NCBI RefSeq assembly: GCF_027744825.2
Contig: NC_071345.1
Span: forward strand, 10,127,501 to 10,191,500
DNA length: 64,000 nucleotides
Origin: Synchiropus splendidus
Taxonomy: Eukaryota > Chordata > Actinopteri > Syngnathiformes > Callionymidae
Reading direction: 5' to 3'
Made by a program: the position numbers and the translations under genes. The stretch's first letter is position 1. Each line of letters starts with the position of its first letter. This document shows positions 23,236 to 35,318 of this stretch, one piece after another. The notes under the pieces were generated by a model. It was not told the origin of the DNA. It was given only the letters and a program-made list of their open reading frames with translations, and did no database searches.

Positions 23236-25839
23236 TGTCACTCACTTATCTATTAGTCATTTTGTCATTTTTTTAATGTGTTAATCCTGGAACAACTGGA
23301 TATTTGGGTGAGGGGGACTTATGAACATCACATCTTAAAGATAAGCAATTCATGACCTAAAATCCCACTAAACATTTCTCTAATCTCTGTGTCACTTTGG
23401 AGTTACTGAGCAAAATCTGTGACTCTGCGGCTCGGGCTCTTCTCCCTCATGTTGCTGGAGATGAAGGAAACATGCGGCAGCCTCAGAGACCGCTGCTGTT
23501 ACATAAACCATCTCTGACAGTGAATGACTCTGACAAGTCTGCTATTTCATTTCAGTGTGTAGATCCGACATCTGATCCCTCCACTTGAAGGCGATTGAAA
23601 TGACTGTTTAATCCCCAGTTTCGTTGTGATGAAGAGATCTTTTCCCTGCTTGTTTCCATATCAGCTAAATAAATATAATAATTAATAAACAATTATTAAC
23701 AGTGGTTGCTTTTCGTGTGTTAGCTTGAATGTTTTTTGGCTGATAATATTAACATTTTTTTCCATTTGCTTTTTTTGACATATTTTGCATTTAAATTGTG
23801 AAATTTACCATAAATTTCTTTCCTCTTCTTTTGACTTTTGTTGTTATCAATGATTTTCAACTAAATAATATCATCCTTACTGGGTAACAACAGACATTTG
23901 TCTTTCTTGTTATTTTTTTATTTTCACCCATATATTAATTTATAACAGCCATCTTAAAATAATTCAACAAAATATATCATAAAACAGTATGTACTGCAGT
24001 CTTATTTATTTATGTTCTTGACAAATTTGACAAAAATAATATCAACGGTCATCCATACTAAAAATGTATATGTAGTTTTTGACTGAGTTGAATATAATGT
24101 GACCCCCACTGGGAATTCAAACGCCCACTCTAGCATGAGAGAGATTCTCTGTGTTGGATATTCTGGGAAGTTTTCTCAGCAGAGGAACGTCCGGACATTT
24201 TCGTTGCCTTCACATAGACTTGTCTATCAGTAAGACTTGTCATCAGGCCAGCCACTCTTTTCCTCAGAACATGAGTACAGACAGTTGAAACTATGAAATT
24301 TGAAAAAAAGAATGAAGTTTGACAACATTAAAAAGTAATTTAATCTGCCTCTCGAGCTCCTAGGATATTTACATAATTCACGATTCTTTCTTCCTTCATT
24401 TTCGTGGCAGTAAAGCATGAATAACGTCACTGCATGTCACTCCACCGAACTCCATGTGGACTTGCCATTTCCATTGCCGGCTCTGAATCTCTCTGCAATA
24501 TGCAGCACCTACTGATTTATTTTCACCTCTGCCAACTCGGACTTCAGAGCCAACACGCTCTGAAATCCAGAAGGTATCAAGCCCTGAAAGTGAATGTGAG
24601 CTATATTTCCTCTCAGCTCTCGGCTTCCCCAGGCGCCATCTCATAAAACACATCGCAAATTAAAGTTGCAAAATCCAATTGGTGCGTTTCAGTGAGAAAT
24701 GTTTTACATGAGTTCACGTACTATCTGTGCAGCGGATGTCAAAAGTCTGGGCTCTGAACAATCGTCTTGAACAAGAGTGTAATAACTCATCCAGACTGTG
24801 GTTTCGGCGTCCCACATCAGCGCGTTTGCTGACACCTGCAACAAGCGTTTCTACGGAGACTTGTGTCTTCTACCTTCATCTACAATGAGATGCAGCAGTG
24901 GCTCCGTCTCCATCGCACAAGTGTGTAACCTCTGCATGTGCTGACCCATTCCCTCACGCGTGGCTGCTCTCTCTTGTGATCTGATTACCTGAAGCGGGAA
25001 GCCAGCAAGGATTTATTCCACCGCTGTCTCTCTTAATTCTGTTCCAGGCTGTTTGACAAACAACACTTGGAATTGTGAGAATATTTTCCAACTTGATCTG
25101 AAAACAAAAACGAAGGAAAAAGTCTGGAGAAGAAAAGCAGATCAACATGTGTGATGGAATAGTTTTGTGGGCATGAAATAGTACAGTAGACTACCACACT
25201 ATCCTCTTTGGATTCAACCCACAGCTTTGCAGGGAAGAGAACGCTTGCCTCAGTCTTCAACTCCAGGAACCTCTTTCTCATTGCCACTTGCTTCTTCCTG
25301 TCGTGATAAACCTTCCGTGGGTAATTGTGGTTGAATGTTATCCTGGTCGTATCCAGTTTCTAGTCAGCCATGCTGCCTTGAAAACCTTAAATTGTACCTC
25401 TTCCTGCTGGAATTTCATTGAGAATGGGGCGTGGTCTGGCACCCTCCCGGGCAACCAGCCAATCCTCTGAGCAGAGTCCATCACAAAACCCCGTGTCCCA
25501 CCTTGTTCTGGATTAGGTCTCTGTGAACTCCTAGAGATCCTCCATTTTCACTCACACATAGACAAATACAGTAGACAGTGAAGAAAAAAGCCGCCAGGTC
25601 TGACTCCTCCATTCTATACAAAGTTGTATCACAAACCCCTTCCTCACATGCATAAATCTTGAACTCCAAAATCCATTTTCATGTAACATCAAAGTGCATA
25701 GTCTCACTCGCAAACCATGTGCAATATTCCTGATCTCATGTCTCTAAAACGTGTGGATGATGATGCATTTTTCGTCTCCATCATCACATGAAAGTAGATT
25801 TCACCTTGTTGAACAAAACCATAACCTTGTCATTACAAG

Positions 25840-25862
25840 TTATTATTATTATTATTATTAAT
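25840..25862 (+). repeat. (ATT)n short tandem repeat
   Basis: About six ATT units followed by the mirror AATAATAAATAAAT. Confidence 0.8.
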
Positions 25863-27194
25863 AATAAATAAATAACAATATTTTCAATCAAATTTCCCCG
25901 AATGCATACATGCAAATGTTGAACCCCAGAGGGAAAAAAATTGATGCAAATAACGCAGATCAAACATGGACAGATTTTCATGGACAGAAACACTTGTGCT
26001 GTCATAACCAATGATAGTGGAGACTGAAATGACACTGATGGATCAAAAATTTGAAAAAGCAAAAAAAAAGTTAAAAAGTGAAGAAAAGCAAAGAGTTTGC
26101 TCACCACTGAAGCGCTGGAGTGCCACCAGACATTTGTACTCATGTTTAGAGATTCTACTTGGTCGTTCTGGAGTCAAATATTAAAATGTGATTGTCATTT
26201 ATTGATTATAAAACCTGTGATTCACAATATACAAATTTTGAATCAAGTCCTGGCTCTATTAAAAAGCAAAAAATAAAAATAATAAAATGGTCGCTTAACA
26301 GCAAGAAGTCACCATGTATTTGAAAACTAAACTCATGCCTTGAAAATATGATTTCAACTCCTCTTTAGCGTCTGTTAATGTGATAAACTCCAAAATTTAA
26401 TGTATGACTCAGTCGCTCATAATTTTGTCAGTTTTACATATTGAGGTTCCACGATTTGCCTCACATCTGATCTATTCTTTGTCGCCACATTATGAACATT
26501 GTACTGTATTTGACCCAAACTGTGCAAGGATTAACTTTTGCAGGTTCTGTAAACTTGGCTGATTCATTTGAGCTGGCGTTACTCTGATGTTGTGCCTCTG
26601 AGGCTTCGGGAAGATCATCAGAATTATCGTCCGGCCGAGTTAAACCTTCCCGGATTGTGTTGGTGAGTGTTTGTGTACTGATCTCTGCTCATCCCTGCGC
26701 TCGCTCTTGTTCAGACACCTCTGGAGGAATTTGCATTAATGAGCAGCGGCACAGAAGGAAAAAAAACAGGACAAAAAGCAGGACACGTCACCAGCCAGAC
26801 ATGTGACTGTGTGTGGTGATGCCTTGTCAACAGAGGAAGCCCACGACCACCTTGGTGGTTCAGTCAGTGCGGCTTAATTACCGTCTCAGCGCAGGCTGTG
26901 CGCCGCGGTTTTAGGGCGCTCGGTACGTGAACCCCGAGATCAAGAGGGGAGCGAGATTGTGTGGTGGCGAGGAAAGCAGCAGGCAAAAACCAAACTGCTC
27001 ATGAGCCAGTTTTGGCACCACAGGGTTTAGCTAGTAAGTCAGGGAATATCTCGCTCACTAGAACCATGTTGCCAGTCAACTAACTATTTCAGTCAGTGTC
27101 AGCTTTTACAAAAGTGTCTCTGTGAGAAATGAGAAATGTGGTGGACTCATCCAATGTTGCCATTCGTCTGGGCAAACACACAAACTCTCTGAGC

Positions 27195-27400
27195 CAGGGG
27201 TGGCCAACCAGTCAGAGGCTAAGAGACACATTGTTTCACTGTGTTGCTGAAAAGAGCCACATGCTACAAACATGTAAGGCTGTAAGGCTCACCTGAACAG
27301 CTGGTCATGTGACTTAAAGCACATGCCTGTGTGTCACAAGGTTGCTGGTTCGCGTACAGCGAATGTCTCTTGTGCATTTAAAAAATTAATCAAAATTCAA
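27195..27400 (+). mobile_element. hAT-like fragment, left end only
   Basis: CAGGGGTGGCCAACCAGTC followed by AGAGGCTAAGAGACACATTG and an AGAGCCACATG repeat is the form of a common fish hAT MITE left end. No matching right terminus was found, so the right border is a guess. Confidence 0.35.
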
Positions 27401-27941
27401 TATCAAGCGGCGTAGATAGAAATGAGTGCGCTATTTATTTTACTTCTACATATATTTTTTTCTGTTTGTGTGAGTGATGCTGCAGACTGGAGAGTCTCAT
27501 CTTCACTCCATTGAATTGAAACGGACTTCATGGTGATCAACAATGAATAATAGGTGAAACACATGCCATACGTTTAGTATAGGGAACGACAAAGTGAAAC
27601 GTGGAACTAAATTGCGTTGATCATGGATCAGATAACAGTCCAAGTCTCGCTCTCCTTTGCACAACTCTGTTGCCCCACCTGGTTCAGTGTATACGCACAT
27701 TTTGACCTACCACATGCGACTTTAAGAGAAAACGGCTCTTAAACATCAGCCAATTCCAATAGTTCACTTCAAATAGCCGACTCTTCTAGTTGCTGTTCGT
27801 TGCATTGTGTGTATGTAGTGATGTCACTCGCGGACGGACGTCTGAAGCACCACTGCACTAGAGGACCTGTGGAAACTGCCGACTGGGAAGGATACACACG
27901 GTCGAACAGCACAGTGAGAGCTTCATTTTATTGGTCAAATG

Positions 27942-28294
27942 CAGTCCTTCTCAAATAGTGGGGCGGGGGGAGTATGTGACCTCGGAACATACTTTTTGGC
28001 CGCCGTACTAGAATAAAGCGTAAATGCACATTCACTCTTTTTTTTTTTCAAGCAAATCGATGCACTTTAAGTCTTTTCTTCAATGTTCAGGAAGTTATTC
28101 TTCATTGTAAGTTGATCTATATTACTTGCTTTTTTTTCCTTTTCTTTAACGTTAAGAAGGATACAATGTTAGACAGAGATGTATAATAATTTTCTAGACA
28201 AATAATACTATTTATGCAGGCGGTGGAGTGTTGGGGAGCAAAATGTTTACTTTTTCCTGGGTGGGGCTCAATAGAAAATAATTGAGAAGCACTG
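27942..28294 (+). mobile_element. 353-bp hAT-type MITE
   Basis: The left end CAGTCCTTCTCAAATAGTGG and right end (reverse complement) CAGTGCTTCTCAATTATTTT are inverted repeats. Flanking 8-mers GTCAAATG (27934-27941) and GTCTAATG (28295-28302) differ at one base, consistent with an aged hAT target duplication. There is no coding content. Confidence 0.7.
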
Positions 28295-28309
28295 GTCTAA
28301 TGTCACAAG

Positions 28310-31300
28310 GGTTTATGAAATTGCTGTAATTTATATTCAATTCAGGATTGCATTTTGTTGCGCAGCGTAGATATTGTTGTGTGCTGAGATCGTATCAGTA
28401 GTGCTCAAGTGCGCATGTGCGCAGCTTAGAGGCTACATCAGTAGCTAAGACTTTAGCATGTACATGCTAGCATGAAGCCCAACTAAAGATGCTACCAACT
28501 TGTCTTGTTGCTGCTCCACTGGTCTCTGTGTGGACATCTAACAGGTCTGGTGGCCCTGACAAATAAAAAAACATAACATGACCTTGTTTTCCTCAAAATA
28601 TATACAAGATACACTCTTATTTGGGTTTTGAAACCCCGGGTGACTCACAAAGCCTTGAGAACAGCAGGAGCGTATTCGATAGATCTCTCCTCAGGTCTGC
28701 GGGGAGCGAGCCGGGGCTTTAAAACCAAAGATCACAGGGAGGATTTCACCGCCATCAATGCTCTGAACATCACGCCAGCGCCGCCTCCGTGTCAAGATGG
28801 CACCATTTAATCACTACAGGGCCCGACGGAAGTGGGACGTGGCCTTGATGTTTCGCCTTTTAGAGGATGAAGAAGTTCAAGAGGAAGTTGGAGACTTGTG
28901 CGGTAAAGTCAGATTGATCTCAATGATTATTGCTGCTGCTTCCATTAGGAGTTAAAGTGGTGACTTCCTTTTTTTTGGTACTTCCTGGTATTTCTCACCT
29001 CCACTTCTCTTCCTTTTGTGTGTGTGTGTACATGTGTTTTTACATTTCACTTATACTTGAGCTTCCTCCTGTCTCTTAACATTCATAAGTCGTGCAGGTT
29101 TTGGAGTAGAAATCAGGTCAGGAACCAAATAAAAGGAATGAAGCAAGTCCTTAAAACGGGACCTTATATATATTCTATCTACACCTACTTTTGTGAAATG
29201 TGGGTCACAGCCAGGAGAACTTTTGCTCTGTCAGGGGAAAAAACAATATTCTAGTCTATTATTTTATGCTACTTAGGTTTTGTTCTTTTTTTAATAGTTT
29301 TAAATCATATTTTTCACTTGGCACTTATCTTAGTGTTTTAAATTATTACTACTATAAATTCAGCTTTTATTTATTTTGGCTTTTTTTATATTTATTTTAT
29401 TTTTTGCCCCAAATATTCTGTTATTTCATGCTAATACAGTAAAAGCTCATTTTTTCCACAAATAGAAATGATACATTTAATTTAAATTCATTTTGTATAT
29501 ATATTTGTTTTTGAATTTGTTCTACAGTAAAACCTTTTTTTTTTTATAACTTACTTTAGCGACTTTAATACATTCTTTTTCAAACCCATATTTGATTTGT
29601 TACAGTTTTTTTTAAACTTACTGAAGCATTTTCCAATCTAAGGGTGAATTCCAATCTCTCCCCGCATCCTTAACCTTAACCCTCAAAACCAAGTGTCAAG
29701 TGACTAATGGTTCATCACTTAAATGCAGATACATCCTCAGACTGTGGGGGGCAGCATTACACAAAAGCGGTGGTGGGTGGATCAATCCAGAAGAAGAAGA
29801 TGGACAAAAGATTGTTGAAATAAAATGAAAATGTCATGCAACAATGAGGTAAAAAAAAAAAATCCATAAAATGGGCTAAAATAGTAGAGTGGTTTTCATA
29901 ATATTTATAATATCTTATTATTTATAACAGTTGCCACTATGGACACCATTATTTACTTTGCTGAAAATATTAAAATAGGCATTCTGGGTATTCCTCAATC
30001 CTCTGGATGGAACTGGAATTCACCCAAAAAGTGGCATACTGTCGGACCCCCTCTTCAGCCAGTGTTCTGGCTCACTGACCAAACAAGGGTGTGGCTGCAA
30101 ACATGAATCAGAACGTAGGTCATCGAGCAAACACCATGTTGACACCAATGCAGCAGCGAATACAATCTCAAATGTTTGCTTTGGTGGAAATGAGAAGTTT
30201 TCAGCTGAGGTGAACAGCATATCTTACATGAGAAAACAACGGGGAAAAGCTTTGTGACAGCAGCAGTCAACCCTGTCATTATTCCTAGAACAATTATGTT
30301 CTTATTATCGAGACTAATGAAGCAAAGTAAACTATCATGTTGATGCTCCTCTACATTACATTTTAAATCGAGTTCAGTTTCAGCACGTGTGATTTAATGG
30401 AGGAGTTAGGGACGTGATTTTGACATATACAGCACACACCCATAAATGGGTTGTTTGTTTGCACAAATCCAAAGTTTCTATTGTCAGAAGACAGCAGTGA
30501 TCCGGCGCCACGACTGAGCGAGTCACGCTGAGTCTCACCCGAGCAGGCAGTATTGATGGCATCCGCCCAGCACGCAGGAATCAATTGACATAAGCCGTGG
30601 AGATCGTGGAGAGGGAGAGAGCGCCTCCACTGCCTGCCATGGCTGTGCCCGCTTGTCGCTCATTACATCCTCAGATGGTAAGTGTTATTACCCAGCAGGG
30701 TGAGACGCAGACCAAATGGTGTCATAGCCTCTTTTAGGATTAGCGCCACACAGTAATCTGCAGCTAGCTGTGTGGCCGTCTGCTGAGCAGTTTAACCCCT
30801 GCCTTGGTTTTTTTTTTTTTTTTTAATCCTTCACCGTGTCATCTAGAAGCAAGATCGATCGATATGTTACAGGGGGCTTCGACTCCACTCCTCGAAGGTT
30901 TTTGTTCCGACCTATCGAGCACTTTTAAGTTAACCAATCAGGCGACAGCTGACAAGTCTTTCTGCTGCGATCCAGTTACCTTGAACGTTGGAAGTTGGAA
31001 AAGACGCAAGTTCAGTGCGATCAAGTTATCGAGGTCGGAATAGAAGATGTGCACAAAAGCTATTCTCAAGCAAAGTCTGGATATAAGCAACAGCTTGATG
31101 GATTTGTGTTGACGTTTACAACCTGCAGGTTGAAGAAGAAATAGAAATTTTTACTGTATCACAAATGTGTTTGTCTCCGTCTGTGTATTACATTTATTCT
31201 AAACTTCTGTTTATGTTCAGGGAAGCCATCGTGGATTGCGAACGTGTGCTGCATTCCAGTTACTTCGGAAGTGGGACGTCAGAGCTGAGAATGACATCAC

Positions 31301-34300
31301 GCGTTCCACTTTCCAAAGGAAGACACTCCACCAGATAGTTGTTCGCATATACTACATGAACACGAAAATTATACAACAGAAACATTTCTATATAGTTGCA
31401 TGATAACTTGTTGTAATGTAACAAAAAATAAATGTTAAATTAAAATGTGCATATACATATTTTGTTTGTGTATAATGTAGTGATAAAAAATATTTCTCCA
31501 ATATACAATCAGATTTTTTCCCACTACTGTATTGTATCTAAAGCATTGATCTATAGCTTTAAAGCTGGGGGAGGAAATTACTCATAATCTCATAATAACA
31601 TACCAATCTCATCTGCAGCGTCACAACGTAAAGTATGTATATCTTACTGGCTTTGTGTGACAAAAGACACAGTCAGGGACGCGTGTGTGTGCACAGAACC
31701 AAAGCACGAGCGGTGAGTGTGCGAGACTCCACAATGAGAATAAAAGTGAACAATTTATACAAATACAAAATGACAGTAGAACCGGGAGCAAACACGATGG
31801 CAACAAACAACAATCATAACACAAAGAAACACAATAGACAGCATGTGGTGTAACAGAAAGGACTGATAATTGAACTACTGAAGCTCAAGGAGGCAAACAG
31901 GAAGAGAGATCGAACCAGAAACAAGCAAGAAAGAGGCAGATAACCTGCATGGAAGCAATGTCGATCTGGCACACACCTCAGGAAGAGCTGGGCTTTCAGA
32001 AAGAGTCGCAACAAAATATGCTAAAATGCTTGATGTGATGCTTAAAAGGGTTTCTGTCTTTCTTTCATTTTAATTTCCAGTTCTTAGATTTTTGTGTGTC
32101 TACAGACAGTGGAATCGATGGTCCAGCCATGGGCCACATGGAATCTGCCAGGTGATTATTAAAAATAAATCTGTGAACTGCCAAACTGTCCTGTCGTATC
32201 TAGTAGGTTTCACAGCTGGCATTTCACACTAAACTATTTCTCTGGAGGATTTCAGCCAACACTAAAATGTCTTTAACAAACAAGATGATTCTATCCCTTT
32301 TTCAAGGGTAAGAACTTTCCACCATTTTTATTAGCCCATCATCCTGTCGCAGGCTCGGTGACTCTGGCAAGTCAGTAAAACGTTCCTTTACCTTGGCAAA
32401 CTCTTTTTATTGGGTATGTTTTATCAGAGAAAATGCGCTATGTTAGTGTTTCGCTCTTTCTAGTAGTCTCTGAATAAACTGTTCTGTGGGTCATGAAATC
32501 AGAAGATAGAAATAAAATATTGATGCTTTCTTTATTCAAATCTCCAGGAATGTCCCTGGAATTCATTTTTTTAAAAGTCATTTCCATTTATCGGCATGAA
32601 ATCCATTTCTCCCTGGAAGTCCGGTGTCTTGAAAACCTCTCAGTGCCGGTATCGATTTCTGACTTTATGTAGGTGAGTAAAAAAAAAAAAAAACCACATG
32701 AGCAATGACATCTTAGTCAAAAAGCGGCTGAAAATAAACCCATTTCAAAGCTGATCCCTGCAGCGCCGTTCATCATCCTACACGCAAACTTCTCATTTCA
32801 GCTTTAGAGTCTGTTTTCCATAGATAGTAAGGGATCCAAGCCACTACTCTTGAGTCATGAAATTACTTTCCAATAAAACACTTGCGATGCTATGACATGT
32901 TCCAGCTAATTTATTTGAAATAATTTTCATTCATTTATATTTTCGTTTAATATGCAAAAAGGACTTCAACTTTCATCTAGAGCCTGCGTTCGGTTCTACA
33001 GTCACTGGGTCAAGTGAACCTCACTAGGACTGAACCAGACCCTTTTGAATGAATTATTCCGTCTACTCCTAAACTCCCCCCGAAAAAGACCGCTCGAAGG
33101 AGGCCCCCATCCACAGCAAGGACGCGAGTCTCTACAGTAAACAGACTCTCTCATCATGGTAGCAGTCATATTTGTTCAGTCCAGTCAGACTCCACAGTTA
33201 TTCTGTGACTCCCCTGGCCGTTCGCAGGTGGAGGGAATGCAGAAGGAGGAACATTTCCAGGTCATTACCCTTAAAAATGACAGCCAGGAGACAAGTTCTT
33301 GGCTAAACGTTTGCTTCTCGAGCATGTGGTCTGTGCATCGACCAGCCATTATCCAGTTAGAAACTATTTTCCTGTCATTAAGGCGTCAAACAGAACGGAG
33401 TCATTGCATTAATGATTTGCATGAAATGATGCAGAAGTGATGGCAGAGATCAGAGCGGTATCAGTCGTTCGGTTGCTCCAGTGTGATGTGGTGAGGTCTA
33501 TGTTTCAGGAAGTGATGAGTGTGTTGAGCACGACAAGAGGCTGAGAGGAGAAGCGACAGTGCGTCACCTTGTTCCCAAAGAAGTGCAGACTCCGCTGCAA
33601 TACTCATGAGTCTGTGTGTCTATCCTTCTGTTGTTTTATTAATAAAAAACAATTCTAGGGCTAAAACACCATCAAATATTGTTAGGTTCTGTCTTCACTC
33701 CAGACATCTTGAAGCAGTTCTCTTATCCCCTTCAACAAACCTGGCTCCCGATTCTGGACCCCAGCCGAATCCCCTCCATACCACCTGTTCGCCCAAGTCC
33801 AAACGGCTGTGGCGCCACTGAAGCGTCTGGCAATTAGAGGGAAACTTTTTCAAAGAGAACTCGTCCACCTCCACTTTATCTCTGCGATAAAAAGTCCATC
33901 ATTGCAGGTCGCAGAGTGAAGTGTCACATCTGTGTGATTCGCAGTCAGCCACTCTTCCTCTGCGCGTATGGCCCATGTTCCCTTCATCCCCTTTTGTCAT
34001 CTTTACACGTCATGGACAGAAAGAACTTTCCGTACTTTTCACTTCAAGTAAAATCATTTCAGTTGAAGGGTTCAGGTCAGGATGAAAAGGCTTCACTAAT
34101 CGCTGATTTAAACCAGGGTGGCGCTACCTTTTGGTTTGTTGTGACATCTGCGCGGGGTTAACTCATATTTTTGAAGAGCTGCGCAACTGAACCAGCTTCA
34201 GCAGAATTTATCCACTCAATAACATGCTTGTCAAAGGAGGCAAATGTGGGAGTAATGAGTGGAAATTGTGTTTAAATCTTTTTTAGTGGCAGAGCCTTTA

Positions 34301-34370
34301 TCTCAATCCCTTTATTATCTGCGACAGAGCAGAGTTGCCTTCAGATATTTGAAATGAAAGCTGCTCCTGA
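28310..34370. other. Gene-poor interval
   Basis: Contains AT-rich stretches (29.25-30.0 kb), short frames without splice context and no recognised element apart from the listed possible exon at 30.6 kb. Confidence 0.45.
30639..30677 (+). other. Possible first coding exon (Kozak ATG plus donor)
   Basis: GCCATGG begins a 13-codon frame MAVPACRSLHPQM directly followed by a consensus donor GTAAGT, preceded by a purine-rich GAGAGGGAGAGAGCGCC leader. Too short to support a gene alone. Confidence 0.15.
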
Positions 34371-34372
34371 CA

Positions 34373-34616
34373 AGTAATGGGTCGATGAGGTTTCATGACA
34401 TAGTATTTGAGGGGTTTCATGAAACAGTGTCCTGGATTTCAGAGGCCACCAGGTGACACTGTGTGCTGTAGAATGTTTGGATTTGAACTAGACGTCAATG
34501 AAACCACACACCATTTCTCAACCAAGCGCGCCATCTAGTGGCCTCTGAAAGTTAGGACACTGTTTCATCATCCCTGCAACACTGTTTCATGATACCTCAT
34601 CTGCCCATCACTACTC
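34373..34616 (+). mobile_element. CTCF-motif MITE family, copy 1 (full length)
   Basis: About 240 bp with inverted termini: TAATGGGTCGATGAGG at left and CCTCATCTGCCCATCACTA at right. It holds internal direct and inverted copies of TTTCATGAAACAGTGT and two CTCF-like cores, CCACCAGGTGACAC (34446-34459, plus) and GCGCCATCTAGTGG (34528-34541, reverse). Flanks CTCCTGAC and CTCACGAC may be an eroded 8-bp duplication, suggesting hAT. Confidence 0.6.
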
Positions 34617-34704
34617 ACGACAAACTTTATTATATGTTTTATATATACCGTAACCAAATCACTCTGCGCTACATCTTCAATACTCATGTGACTCAGACTC
34701 AGGG

Positions 34705-34795
34705 CTGATGATGCTTCATGACACAGTGTCTTTGGAATATAGTGCCATCGACTGGGACCTGGAAATGAAGACACTGTTCAATGAAACCTCACCTT
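34705..34795 (+). mobile_element. CTCF-motif MITE family, copy 2 (fragment)
   Basis: It shares GATGCTTCATGACACAGTGT and CAATGAAACCTCACC with the full-length copy 90 bp to its left. The CTCF-like core region has decayed. Confidence 0.45.
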
Positions 34796-34984
34796 ATACT
34801 TGTACAAACCAAAAATGTATCTCCCCAAATGGCTGTTAAGATAAGAAACAAGTTCACCCACTACACGTGACGGCAGCGTGACATCACGACAGCATGTTCA
34901 TGTAAATGTAGCATAGTTCCACATTTGTTTAGAGTCTCATTTTCAGTAGTTACACATGTAGCTGCTTTTATTAAAGCCAGGGGG

Positions 34985-35175
34985 GAAACGGAGGACAGCA
35001 TGGTGGTTATAGCCGCAGCCTCACAGCATGCAGCCTGATGCAATTGTGGTCTACATTGTTATGTTTTTCCTGTGCTCTGATTTCCTCCTGCGGTCCAAAA
35101 ACATAGAGATTAACAACGGTGACTCTTTATTTCTCCCTGGTGTGCGTGGGTTTTTTTCATCATAAAGTGCCCTGT
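34985..35175 (+). repeat. Dispersed teleost repeat (GTGGTTA...CCTCACAGC family), copy 1
   Basis: GACAGCATGGTGGTTATAGC, CAGCCTCACAGC, then GATTTCCTCCTGCGGTCC and AAAAACAT form a block order common in fish genomes. The reverse complement of the second half recurs at 38.59 kb. Confidence 0.45.
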
Positions 35176-35318
35176 AGTTGACCCCTTCAGCATGTCCCTT
35201 GTATTAATCCCTCAGATTTAATATTATTATTCGTGGCTACCTCTCAACAGGAAATGGGACTGTTATTCCCATCCTGTTCCTTCATGAAGTGTCCTTCCCT
35301 CTGACTCAATATTTCCTT

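Larger units (their letters stand above)
20500..27190. other. Gene-poor interval
   Basis: No exon with both splice sites and a recognisable product was found. The segment at 26,870-26,960 is GC-richer (GCTGTGCGCCGCGG) without a frame. 30.9-31.04 kb, further right, holds a short inverted TTCCGACCT/AGGTCGGAA pair. Confidence 0.45.

Noticed and set aside
28628..28810. 60-codon frame with a GC-rich stretch
   Set aside because: No splice context and no family resemblance.
30905..31040. Inverted TTCCGACCT / AGGTCGGAA pair as a transposon
   Set aside because: Arms of only about 12 bp, no target duplication and no second copy found; could be chance.
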